A DNA stretch of 64,000 nt from positions 372,001 through 436,000 of the forward strand of contig NZ_JAAAKZ010000001.1 of the NCBI RefSeq assembly GCF_009905605.1. The letters are read 5' to 3'. The notes under the pieces are model-generated. The model did not search any database and was not told where the DNA came from. It was given only the letters and a program-made list of their open reading frames with translations. Positions within the stretch are counted from its first letter, which is position 1. Each line of letters starts with the position of its first letter. This document shows, one piece after another, positions 27,349 to 34,483 of the stretch. Position numbers and translations under genes: made by a program. This DNA comes from Runella sp. CRIBMP (GTDB lineage Bacteria; Bacteroidota; Bacteroidia; Cytophagales; Spirosomataceae).

Positions 27349-27356
27349 CAAAGATA
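27349..27356 (-). promoter_or_regulatory. -7 box of the integrase operon
   Basis: The minus strand reads TATCTTTG, a full match to TAnnTTTG, 26 bases before ATG 27322. The -33 position falls within the right arm-like repeat (27373-27396), so integrase or Xis bound there could repress the operon. Confidence 0.6.
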
Positions 27357-27372
27357 TGAATTTTCTAAATCG

Positions 27373-27396
27373 GTTGTCGGTTTGGTTGTCGGTTTT
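27373..27396 (+). repeat. Right arm-type site candidate (double GTTGTCGGTTT)
   Basis: Exact copy of the block at 20221-20244 in the same orientation, located between int and attR and covering the -33 region of the int promoter. Confidence 0.65.
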
Positions 27397-27502
27397 TCTT
27401 TGTTTGACTTTAGTTTACTTTATTTTATTTAATCAACTTGTTTTATAACTAATTGATTATCATATATTTTTAGATAGAGTTAAGTTTGTCTAAATTGATT
27501 AT

Positions 27503-27526
27503 TTCAAGTCCTGTTGGAGGCTCGAA
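27503..27526 (+). other. attR, right attachment repeat
   Basis: The 24 bases are identical to the tRNA-Thr 3' end at 20133-20156. Upstream sequence does not continue the tRNA; downstream lies the probable original tRNA terminator. Confidence 0.9.
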
Positions 27527-27535
27527 GTTAACAGT

Positions 27536-27572
27536 AAAAACAACCTCTCTGATAACCGGGGAGGTTGTTTTT
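27536..27572 (+). terminator. Probable original terminator of tRNA-Thr, displaced by integration
   Basis: AAAAACAACCTC (27536-27547) pairs with GAGGTTGTTTTT (27561-27572) with a 13-nt loop and a T-run. It lies 9 bases after the tRNA-end fragment at attR. No gene ends just upstream, so it most likely served the tRNA before the element inserted. Confidence 0.8.
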
Positions 27573-27675
27573 GTCTAGTGGTATTGGTGATAGGATTCGC
27601 AGCTAATTTGGGCAGTATTTTCTCTAATGGACCCGTGCTGGTTTAGGTAAAAACACCTGAGACTTTCAAAAAAAT

Positions 27676-28116
27676 ATGAAAAGTTGTATTTTTCTCTTAC
27701 CGCTTGCCATTTGGTTAATGAGTTGTTCGTTGGCAACATCGTATCCTGAAACCTTCGAGTATAGCCCGAAAAAAGGGGAAAGTGCTATCGAAATCCAGAA
27801 GCAAATGGCAGGGGAGCTGTATGGATTTTACTGGAAAAATAAAGATAAAAAGTACGAGTTTTATGAAGTACAGGTAAGTGAGGCCAACTTGTTGATTAAT
27901 TATTGCCCTCACAATCAAACACTCTGCCTCTCTTATGATTTATGCAGCGGATGGACTTTTTATTTCGTAAAGGTAGATGAAGTGGCGTTGAAAAAGTTGG
28001 CAGACGCACGCCTGCCTTTTGTGGGCTACCTTAAATTGCTGACTAGGGAAGAGAATACTAAAAAATGGGGCAAATCCAAAACCCATGCCTGTGGAAACTC
28101 TTTTTATGAACAGTAG
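27676..28116 (+). CDS. Small lipoprotein of unknown function
   Basis: The 146-residue product has a lipoprotein signal (MKSCIFLLPLAIWLMSC, Cys17). The mature part is beta-rich with several cysteines (NYCPHNQTLCLSYDLC) that could form disulfides in the periplasm. I do not recognise a family. It is the first chromosomal gene to the right of the integrated element. Confidence 0.6.
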   Translation: MKSCIFLLPLAIWLMSCSLATSYPETFEYSPKKGESAIEIQKQMAGELYGFYWKNKDKKYEFYEVQVSEANLLINYCPHNQTLCLSYDLCSGWTFYFVKVDEVALKKLADARLPFVGYLKLLTREENTKKWGKSKTHACGNSFYEQ

Positions 28117-28147
28117 AGTAGTAGCGAAGGATAAAGGGAATGTTCCG

Positions 28148-28429
28148 TCAAACCCTCCGCTCTGGCGTTTTAAAATCAAGCAACAACTCATTGGGCAATA
28201 CGACTTTTGGCTCCAAGATTCTAACAAGCTGCCCGAAGGCGTCCTGTTTCATCTTGGTGTCGCCTTTATCAAAACAGCGATAAGAGTCGTAGTTGACGTA
28301 AGCCGTATTGGTAGGCTCGTACAAAAAACCGCCCTTGGGTAAATGATGATTATCCAATTCGGGCACGTACACCACGGTGAGGGTGATGCTGTCCTGATAC
28401 TTTGGATAGAATGTCCACGTTAACTTCAT
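28148..28429 (-). CDS. Small hypothetical protein
   Basis: The 93-residue frame has balanced protein-like composition (YPKYQDSITLTVVYVPELD, NYDSYRCFDKGDTKMK), no signal peptide and no known motif. A competing plus-strand frame covers the same bases, but this one reads more like a protein. It is convergent with the lipoprotein gene. Moderate confidence only. Confidence 0.45.
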   Translation of the reverse strand: MKLTWTFYPKYQDSITLTVVYVPELDNHHLPKGGFLYEPTNTAYVNYDSYRCFDKGDTKMKQDAFGQLVRILEPKVVLPNELLLDFKTPERRV

Positions 28430-28518
28430 TCAAAAATAGGTTGCGTTTTGTTTCCTAAAGTCTCCCTTTATTTTACAAAGTACCAGAATTTTTGGAACAA
28501 AGCAATAATGCGGAGGCG

Positions 28519-29823
28519 TTACCAGCGAACCGATTTGAATTTCCAACCAGGAACCTTTTTTTGCATTTCGGGCTCGTCGTCACGTTTGGTGAGACCGCAA
28601 GCAAGATAATTTTGGTGGAGTTTTGCCAACGCTTCGCGGTCAAGCTCTACGCCCAAGCCGGGTTCTTGCGGCACAAGTACGGCTCCTTCTTCAAACTTAA
28701 AACGCCCGCCCACGATGATTTCGTCCGATTGCCAAGGGTAGTGCGTGTCGAGCGCGTACGTCATTTTTGGCAATGCCGCGCCCAAATGCACCATGGCTGC
28801 TAATGAAATGCCCAAGTGGCTGTTGGAGTGCATCGACAAGCCGCGCCCAAAGGTCTCGCAGATGCCCGAAAGGGTCATGGAGGCGCGCAGGCCGCCCCAA
28901 AAATGATGGTCGCTCAAAATAATATCTTCCGAGCCAAGGGCGATGCTGTTAGGAATATCCTCAAACGATGTGGTACACATATTGGTAGCAAGTGGCGTTT
29001 TGATGGCTTTACGCACCTTCGCCATGTTTTCCTGCCCACGTGTAGGGTCTTCTAAATATTCGAGAATCGGCTCCATTTCTTTCCCGTATTTGATGGCCGT
29101 TTCTACGGTCCAGAGGGCGTTGGGATCAACACGGAGCGGGACATTCGGGCCGAAGGCATCGTATAAAGCAAACATGGCATCTACCTCCTGACGAGGCTCA
29201 AACACGCCGCCTTTGAGTTTAATAGATTGAAAACCAAACTCCTTGCACATGGCTTGGGCTTGGGCCACAATTTCTGCTGGATTCAAGGCACTTGCCTGTC
29301 GGGCAGCGGCCCATCCCGTCGCGTGTGGGTCGATGTCAAAAGCTAATTCTCCGCCCGCGCCTTCGTATTTATAAAAAAGATAGGCGGAAAAAGGCACGCG
29401 GTCGCGCATTTTGCCGCCCAACAAATCCACAATTGGTCGGCCAGTTACTTTACCGATAATGTCCATGCAGGCCACTTCTACGGCGCTGAAAATATGCACC
29501 AATTTGCGTTGGTCCCAAGGTGTTTCGCCGCGTTGGGCCGAAGTGTCGGTACCAAAACGCTCCACCAACACATGCCTGATTTCATTTAATTGAAATACAT
29601 CCCGACCGATGAGCAACGATTTGGCTTCTTCCAAAGCCGCATCAATATCTTTATTCCCCGGTATTTCGCTGATGCCCGAAATATTATCGTCGGTAATCAC
29701 CTCCATAATGGTACGAAGCGCATAAGGAGCGTGCAGCCCCGCCGCATTGAGCAGGGGAGGGTCAACAATGGCAATAGGCGTAATGATGATTTCTTTGATG
29801 CGGGGGCCAGATTTGTAATGCAT
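28519..29823 (-). CDS. gudD: Glucarate dehydratase-like enolase-superfamily enzyme
   Basis: The 434-residue protein matches the glucarate dehydratase branch of the enolase superfamily: the catalytic lysine motif IKLKGG, metal-binding DPNALW and YLEDPT, NMCTTSFEDI, and the His in HSNSHLGIS. It would dehydrate D-glucarate (or a related aldarate) to 5-keto-4-deoxyglucarate in the cytoplasm. GarL- and GarR-like genes in the same locus support this. It is last in the minus-strand locus, after a hairpin-rich gap of 255 bases, and may also be transcribed separately. Confidence 0.85.
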   Translation of the reverse strand: MHYKSGPRIKEIIITPIAIVDPPLLNAAGLHAPYALRTIMEVITDDNISGISEIPGNKDIDAALEEAKSLLIGRDVFQLNEIRHVLVERFGTDTSAQRGETPWDQRKLVHIFSAVEVACMDIIGKVTGRPIVDLLGGKMRDRVPFSAYLFYKYEGAGGELAFDIDPHATGWAAARQASALNPAEIVAQAQAMCKEFGFQSIKLKGGVFEPRQEVDAMFALYDAFGPNVPLRVDPNALWTVETAIKYGKEMEPILEYLEDPTRGQENMAKVRKAIKTPLATNMCTTSFEDIPNSIALGSEDIILSDHHFWGGLRASMTLSGICETFGRGLSMHSNSHLGISLAAMVHLGAALPKMTYALDTHYPWQSDEIIVGGRFKFEEGAVLVPQEPGLGVELDREALAKLHQNYLACGLTKRDDEPEMQKKVPGWKFKSVRW

Positions 29824-30078
29824 ACGTGTTGAAAATTGGTAGTTAGTGGCTGGTGGTTAAGGGTTCATCGCAGGTATCTGCACTGCAACCACAAAAGAAC
29901 GTTTTTTTACCACAAAGAACATAAAGTTGAAAGACAAAGAAAATCACGAAGGCTGTTTTTAGTGTTCTTTGTGACATTTTTGCCTTTGTTGGTGTGTTCA
30001 CCAACAAACTAACTGCCGAAAAGAGATGCAGGTGATAACACCTGCATCGGCATCAGTGGTAAAATATAAATAACAGCC
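29824..30078. other. Hairpin-rich gap between uxuA-like and gudD-like genes
   Basis: It contains CACAAAGAAC (29911-29920) with its complement GTTCTTTGTG (29964-29973), and a perfect 10-bp hairpin TTTGTTGGTG/CACCAACAAA (29985-30008) with loop TGTT. The 30025-30048 terminator follows. The CACAAAGAAC unit looks like a dispersed intergenic palindrome. Confidence 0.5.
30025..30048 (-). terminator. Hairpin terminator after the mannonate dehydratase-like gene
   Basis: GATGCAGGTG (30025-30034) and CACCTGCATC (30039-30048) form a perfect 10-bp stem with a 4-base loop, 30 bases past the gene end. On the minus strand it is followed by TCTTTT. Confidence 0.65.
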
Positions 30079-31194
30079 TCACACTTCTTCCGAAACGGTT
30101 TGTAGCAGTCCTTTGATGTAGCCGTAGCAGAATGAAAAAGCCTGTAAACTGGCGGCAGGGTCGTGGTGGTGCGGCACGTGGTCGGGCATGACCATGCCTG
30201 CATAACCCACATCCCGTAACGCTCTGACTACCTGCGCGAAGTTCATTTCGCCATTGTCGGGGTACACTTCCTGAAAGTTGTTAAAATTGCCTTTGATGTT
30301 TCGCAAATGGACATTGAAAATCTGATTGCGTTCGCCCACCCACTTGATGATGGGATAAATGTCATTTTTGGGGTCTTTCAGACCTTCGGCAATGGAGCCG
30401 ATGCAAAAATTGAACCCGTGGTATTCACTGTCGTAAAGTTTGGCAAAACGTTGAATTCCTTTAAAAACATCGGGGCTATTCCAACGCATTACGCCCCGAT
30501 ACGCGGCAGGTACTGGTGGGTCGGCGATGTGGTTGGCTAATTTAACTTTATACTCCTTGGCAACGGGCAGAATACGGTCGAGTAGGTAAGTGATTCGCTC
30601 AAATATCTGATCAACAGAAACATCTCCCGCTACTGTCTTGGGGTCATTTCTTTTCAACGCTTCTTCATAATTCCACACGCTGTATTCGGCATTGCCGCGT
30701 TTGGGGTCGGTGTATTTTCCAGTGCGTAGCACGGGCAGAATGGTGGTGTTGTAATTCAATACTTTAATGCCCGTTTTGCCCGCTACCTGAATCATTTGCT
30801 GAAGGTATTCGATTTCGCGGTCGCGCTCGGGACTTTTGCCGAGCATTATATTGGGGTAAGCTACTTTATCAATCCCTGCCGAGGTCAGCGGATAGTGGTA
30901 AGCGTCAAGGCTGATGCCGTACTTCTCGCAGGCGTCCCTTTTTGCCAACGAATCTTCCAAGTCCCATCCCTTTCCTGGAATGATTTTTGGAGAACCTCCG
31001 TCGATGTTAAACACCCCGTGGCGGGCTTTAAATTCGAGATTTTCAACACTCGTGCCGCCCGATTGACACCCTACTTTCATGAGTACTTTTTTGGGTGGAG
31101 TAGGTAGAGTGGCGGCCTTGGCGTGATCGGGCCCGAAAATGGCCGCTCCCACGGAGCCTGCCGTCATTGTTTTTAGGAAATCGGTACGTTTCAT
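30079..31194 (-). CDS. Exported mannonate dehydratase (UxuA)-like TIM-barrel protein
   Basis: From ATG 31194 the product is 371 residues. The C-terminal half matches UxuA: HLRNIKGNFNNFQEVYPDNGEM, then VGYAGMVMPDHVPHHHD. UxuA dehydrates D-mannonate to 2-keto-3-deoxygluconate. Unlike cytosolic UxuA, the N-terminus (MKRTDFLKTMTAGSVGAAIFG) looks like a Tat-type or Sec export signal with KR instead of RR, so it may act in the periplasm. It sits between the tartronate semialdehyde reductase and glucarate dehydratase genes and may widen the range of sugar acids used. Xylose isomerase-like epimerases are an alternative. Confidence 0.78.
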   Translation of the reverse strand: MKRTDFLKTMTAGSVGAAIFGPDHAKAATLPTPPKKVLMKVGCQSGGTSVENLEFKARHGVFNIDGGSPKIIPGKGWDLEDSLAKRDACEKYGISLDAYHYPLTSAGIDKVAYPNIMLGKSPERDREIEYLQQMIQVAGKTGIKVLNYNTTILPVLRTGKYTDPKRGNAEYSVWNYEEALKRNDPKTVAGDVSVDQIFERITYLLDRILPVAKEYKVKLANHIADPPVPAAYRGVMRWNSPDVFKGIQRFAKLYDSEYHGFNFCIGSIAEGLKDPKNDIYPIIKWVGERNQIFNVHLRNIKGNFNNFQEVYPDNGEMNFAQVVRALRDVGYAGMVMPDHVPHHHDPAASLQAFSFCYGYIKGLLQTVSEEV

Positions 31195-31251
31195 CGTAGT
31201 AAGTGGCAAGCCACGGTTAAAGGTTACAGTTGGATAAAGGGCGTTGAAAGA

Positions 31252-32112
31252 TTATTTTTCCAGGAGCAATAACAGCGAGCTGTGGTCGAGTTCGCCGTTT
31301 CCCTGCGCTACGGCGGCTTCCATTTGGGCCGCTACCAACGCCGTGCCTTTGAGGGGCACCGAAAATTCTTGGCCCGTTTGAAGGGCAATTCCCATGTCTT
31401 TTTTGTGTAATTTTACTTTAAAGCCGGGGTTGAAATTACGGTCAATCATGCGTTTGCCGTGGAGATCAAGAATGCGGCTTTGGGCAAAGCCTCCCAGCAA
31501 TACTTCCCGCATTTTTTCGAGGTCAACGCCCGCTTTTTGGGCCAAGGCAAAAGCTTCTGCCACGGCCTGAATTGTCATGCCGACAATCATTTGGTTGCAG
31601 GCTTTGGTGGTTTGACCCGCGCCGGGCTCACCGATATGAACAATGTTTTTGCCCATGGCCTGAAACAACGGCAATGCTCGCTCAAAAGCGTTGGCACTAC
31701 CGCCAACCATGATTGAAAGCGTGGCGCCAACGGCCCCGACTTGTCCGCCCGAAACGGGAGCGTCTAAGGCCTCTACGCCTTTGGCCTGCATTAAGTGATA
31801 GATATTCACCGCCGTAGCTGGTGCAATGGTCGACATATCAATAAACAGTGTCCCCGCTTGAATGCCTTCCAACACGCCGTCGGCTCCCGAAACCACCTGC
31901 TCCACATCGGGTGAATCGGGCAACATCGTGATAATAACATCGCATTGCGCCGCCAGTTCTTTACTCGTGGCGTATGCCGTAGCGCCTGCTTCCGTCAATT
32001 CGGTAGCGGCGGCGCTTGTACTTAAAACAGACACGGAATAGCCGGCTTTCAATAAGTTCAAAGCCATGGGTTTCCCCATAATTCCCAGTCCGATAAATCC
32101 TACTTTTTCCAT
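31252..32112 (-). CDS. garR: 2-hydroxy-3-oxopropionate (tartronate semialdehyde) reductase
   Basis: The 286-residue beta-hydroxyacid dehydrogenase has the NAD-binding start VGFIGLGIMGKPMALNLLKAG, DAPVSGGQVGA (substrate loop), the catalytic lysine region GQTTKACNQMIVG and KLHKKDMGIAL. The length and motifs match GarR/GlxR. It reduces tartronate semialdehyde to D-glycerate, the step after GarL. The 57-base gap to the next gene indicates one transcript. Confidence 0.92.
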   Translation of the reverse strand: MEKVGFIGLGIMGKPMALNLLKAGYSVSVLSTSAAATELTEAGATAYATSKELAAQCDVIITMLPDSPDVEQVVSGADGVLEGIQAGTLFIDMSTIAPATAVNIYHLMQAKGVEALDAPVSGGQVGAVGATLSIMVGGSANAFERALPLFQAMGKNIVHIGEPGAGQTTKACNQMIVGMTIQAVAEAFALAQKAGVDLEKMREVLLGGFAQSRILDLHGKRMIDRNFNPGFKVKLHKKDMGIALQTGQEFSVPLKGTALVAAQMEAAVAQGNGELDHSSLLLLLEK

Positions 32113-32182
32113 ATTTTTAAAAATAAATGTATCACGCAGAGCCGCAAAGGGGCAAAGAATGATGATGTTATGCTTAGACTCT

Positions 32183-33622
32183 TTATACTAAAGGGAATAG
32201 TTTTGCGCCTATCATGATGACCACGAGGCCCGTCAACCCCATCACCACCAGTAGGGGTGAAATGGTTTTCAAGGCTTCTTTTTCGGTCAAATTGCTGAGT
32301 TTACAGATAATCCAGAAACCTGCATCGTTCATCCAAGGTACCAACTTAGAGCCACAGCCGATGGCTAAGCCCAAGTACACTGGGTGAAACTCCAAATTGG
32401 CATTATTGGCCATTCCCGACAAAATTCCGGACGCGGTAATCAGTGCAACCGTAGCCGAGCCTTGGGCAGTACGCACCACGGCGGCAATGAAAAATGCCAT
32501 CGGAATGAGGGCCATTTGGTATTCCTTGGTCATGTCGGCAATTCGGGCGCTGATGCCTGTTTGCTGCAACATTCCGCCAAAGGCTCCGCCCGCCGCCGTA
32601 ATCAAAATAATGCCGCCGCCGCTCATCAAAGCCGCCTGTACAAAAGGTGTAAGGCCCTCTTTGTTGTCTTTCTTTTGGCTGGCCAACAGCAACAGAGCGG
32701 CAATCCCGCCCGTGACGATGGCAATGTTTTTGTCGCCGAAAAACTTTACAACTGTGATAAGATTGCTCAAAAAGGGCGATTGTGCCTCTCCCGGCTTGAA
32801 TAGATTACTCAGGAATGTGTCGGCGCAGATAAACACGATGGGAATCAGTACTGGCAGCAATGAAACGCCCAACCCGGGCAGGTGTTTTGTTTCTTTGGCG
32901 GCAATGGATTTTAGGTCTTCCAGTTTAGCATCCAATGAATCTCGCAGTTCAATTGGCCATTTTTTGTTGGCCCACAGGGCAAAAAAATAGCCAGCAGTAA
33001 TGGTAAACAGCCCGACAATCGTGCCAGCAATCATCATTAAACCAATCGGAATGTGCATTTCTCCAATCAAAAACAACGGCCCAGGGGCGGGTGGCACCAG
33101 TGAATTGGCCATGGCCGCACCCGCCATAATACACAAGACGAGTAAAAGGTAGTTTTTGCCAATTCGTAAAGTCATGGCTTTGGCCAAAGGAATCATCAGG
33201 AAAAGAACGGTGTCAAAGAACACGGGAATACCCAAAAAGAAACTGCTCACTAAAAATGCGGCGGGTGCTTTGTCGATGCCCGTGAGGCGTAAAACCGACC
33301 GTATGATGCGCTCGGCGGCACCGCTTTCGAGCATACATTTGCCGATGATGGCGGCCATGGCAATCAGGATACCGATTTTGGCGCAGGTATTCCCAAATTC
33401 GGTGGCAATGCGCTCGCCGATGCCTTTTTTGGATAACGCCAATGCCGCCGCAGAAGCGGTGCCTTTGGCCAATGCAAACTGCTCAATGACGGCAGCAGGC
33501 GTCATCAACGCCACTACGAAAGCCCCTAACAAAAGCGCCAAAAAGGGGTGTAATTTAAGCCCAATGATGCCACCGACTACGATAAGAACACCAACGGATA
33601 GGATAAAAATGGGATCAGTCAT
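32183..33622 (-). CDS. gntP: GntP-family sugar-acid permease
   Basis: The 479-residue protein has about 12-13 hydrophobic segments and GntP motifs (LLLGAFVVALMTP, SSFFLGIPVFFDTVLFLMIPLAKAMT, LVPPAPGPL, GQ-like TAQGSATVALITASGI). GntP proteins are proton symporters for gluconate and similar acids in the inner membrane. Within this locus the cargo is likely an aldarate or aldonate rather than gluconate itself. The gene follows garL-like by 59 bases. Confidence 0.93.
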   Translation of the reverse strand: MTDPIFILSVGVLIVVGGIIGLKLHPFLALLLGAFVVALMTPAAVIEQFALAKGTASAAALALSKKGIGERIATEFGNTCAKIGILIAMAAIIGKCMLESGAAERIIRSVLRLTGIDKAPAAFLVSSFFLGIPVFFDTVLFLMIPLAKAMTLRIGKNYLLLVLCIMAGAAMANSLVPPAPGPLFLIGEMHIPIGLMMIAGTIVGLFTITAGYFFALWANKKWPIELRDSLDAKLEDLKSIAAKETKHLPGLGVSLLPVLIPIVFICADTFLSNLFKPGEAQSPFLSNLITVVKFFGDKNIAIVTGGIAALLLLASQKKDNKEGLTPFVQAALMSGGGIILITAAGGAFGGMLQQTGISARIADMTKEYQMALIPMAFFIAAVVRTAQGSATVALITASGILSGMANNANLEFHPVYLGLAIGCGSKLVPWMNDAGFWIICKLSNLTEKEALKTISPLLVVMGLTGLVVIMIGAKLFPLV

Positions 33623-33681
33623 TCAAAAAAAGGTTTAGGAACGGAGGTTGGTTGGTGGGTAATCGTCGGAAAGCTTCGGTA

Positions 33682-34455
33682 CTAGGTATACGTTGCCCGG
33701 GCAGCAGCCAATTTTTTAGCCATGACCCGTGCGCCATCGGCCACAAAAGTGGCATCGGCACCGCAGGCAATGAAACGGATGCCCATGTCGTGGTACTTTG
33801 GGTAATCGTCGGGATTGAAAAACAAGATACCCGTCGATTTGCCCGCTTTTTGGGCGGCCTGAATGATTCTTTGGAGGGCGTTGATGAAAATCGGATTGTC
33901 GAACTGACCGAAAATTCCGAGTTCCATTGAAAGATCGGCTGGCCCGATGAAAAGCACATCTACCCCTTCCAAAGCGGCGATTTCGTCCAAATGGTTCAGG
34001 GCTTCCACGGTTTCGATTTGAATAATACCTAAAAGGCTTTCTTTTGAGGCGTCGTAATACGCCTGAAAATTTTGTCCAAATCCTGTTGCCCGGACCATTT
34101 TGGCCACACCTCGGTTGCCGAACGGCGGATAATGCAGGCCGTTGATTACCTTTTTTGCTTCGATAGCATTGTTTACTTTAGGACACATAACCCCCGCCGC
34201 ACCCATGTCCAACACCCGTGAAATACGGGCAGAATCACTGCTTTCGACGCGCACAAAGGCGGCAGTCGGCGTGCTTTCCAGCGCCTGTAACTGCGCCAAT
34301 ACATCCTTTTCCGTACCAGCACCGTGTTCCAAGTCAATCAATACCCAATCGAACCCAGAGAGTCCTACGATTTCTGCCGTGAGTGGGCTTCCAAGATTTA
34401 ACCAACACCCGTTGAGGGTTTCTCCTTGTTGGAGTCGTTTTTTTAAATTTTTCAT
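33682..34455 (-). CDS. garL: 2-dehydro-3-deoxyglucarate aldolase (HpcH/HpaI family)
   Basis: The 257-residue class II aldolase has FDWVLIDLEHG, a QIET metal-binding segment (LGIIQIETVEA) and LFIGPADLSMELG, all typical of HpaI/GarL. It would cleave 5-keto-4-deoxyglucarate to pyruvate and tartronate semialdehyde. Specificity within the family is hard to read, but GudD- and GarR-like neighbours favour GarL. It begins 28 bases after SusD. Confidence 0.85.
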   Translation of the reverse strand: MKNLKKRLQQGETLNGCWLNLGSPLTAEIVGLSGFDWVLIDLEHGAGTEKDVLAQLQALESTPTAAFVRVESSDSARISRVLDMGAAGVMCPKVNNAIEAKKVINGLHYPPFGNRGVAKMVRATGFGQNFQAYYDASKESLLGIIQIETVEALNHLDEIAALEGVDVLFIGPADLSMELGIFGQFDNPIFINALQRIIQAAQKAGKSTGILFFNPDDYPKYHDMGIRFIACGADATFVADGARVMAKKLAAARATYT

Positions 34456-34483
34456 GTATAAAAAAGGATGAAAACAAGATGAT

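Larger units (their letters stand above)
20133..27526. mobile_element. 7.37-kb integrative element in tRNA-Thr with tyrosine integrase
   Basis: The element lies between 24-bp direct repeats: 20133-20156 in the tRNA T-loop and acceptor end, and 27503-27526. The integrase gene is next to the right end, reading inward. Inside, on the minus strand, are int, a nucleotidyltransferase-like gene, a small gene, an unknown 294-residue gene, an excisionase-like HTH gene, a winged-helix gene and a Rep-like gene. A large surface fibre gene is on the plus strand. No relaxase, type IV secretion, capsid, portal or terminase genes are seen. It is neither a standard ICE nor a tailed prophage. It may be a small mobilizable or Rep-driven satellite-like element. 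Confidence 0.88.

Noticed and set aside
20133-27526. Tailed prophage or conjugative element
   Set aside because: No capsid, portal, terminase, relaxase, coupling protein or type IV secretion gene is visible.
32397-32990. 197-codon plus-strand frame
   Set aside because: Shadow of the GntP permease gene on the opposite strand.
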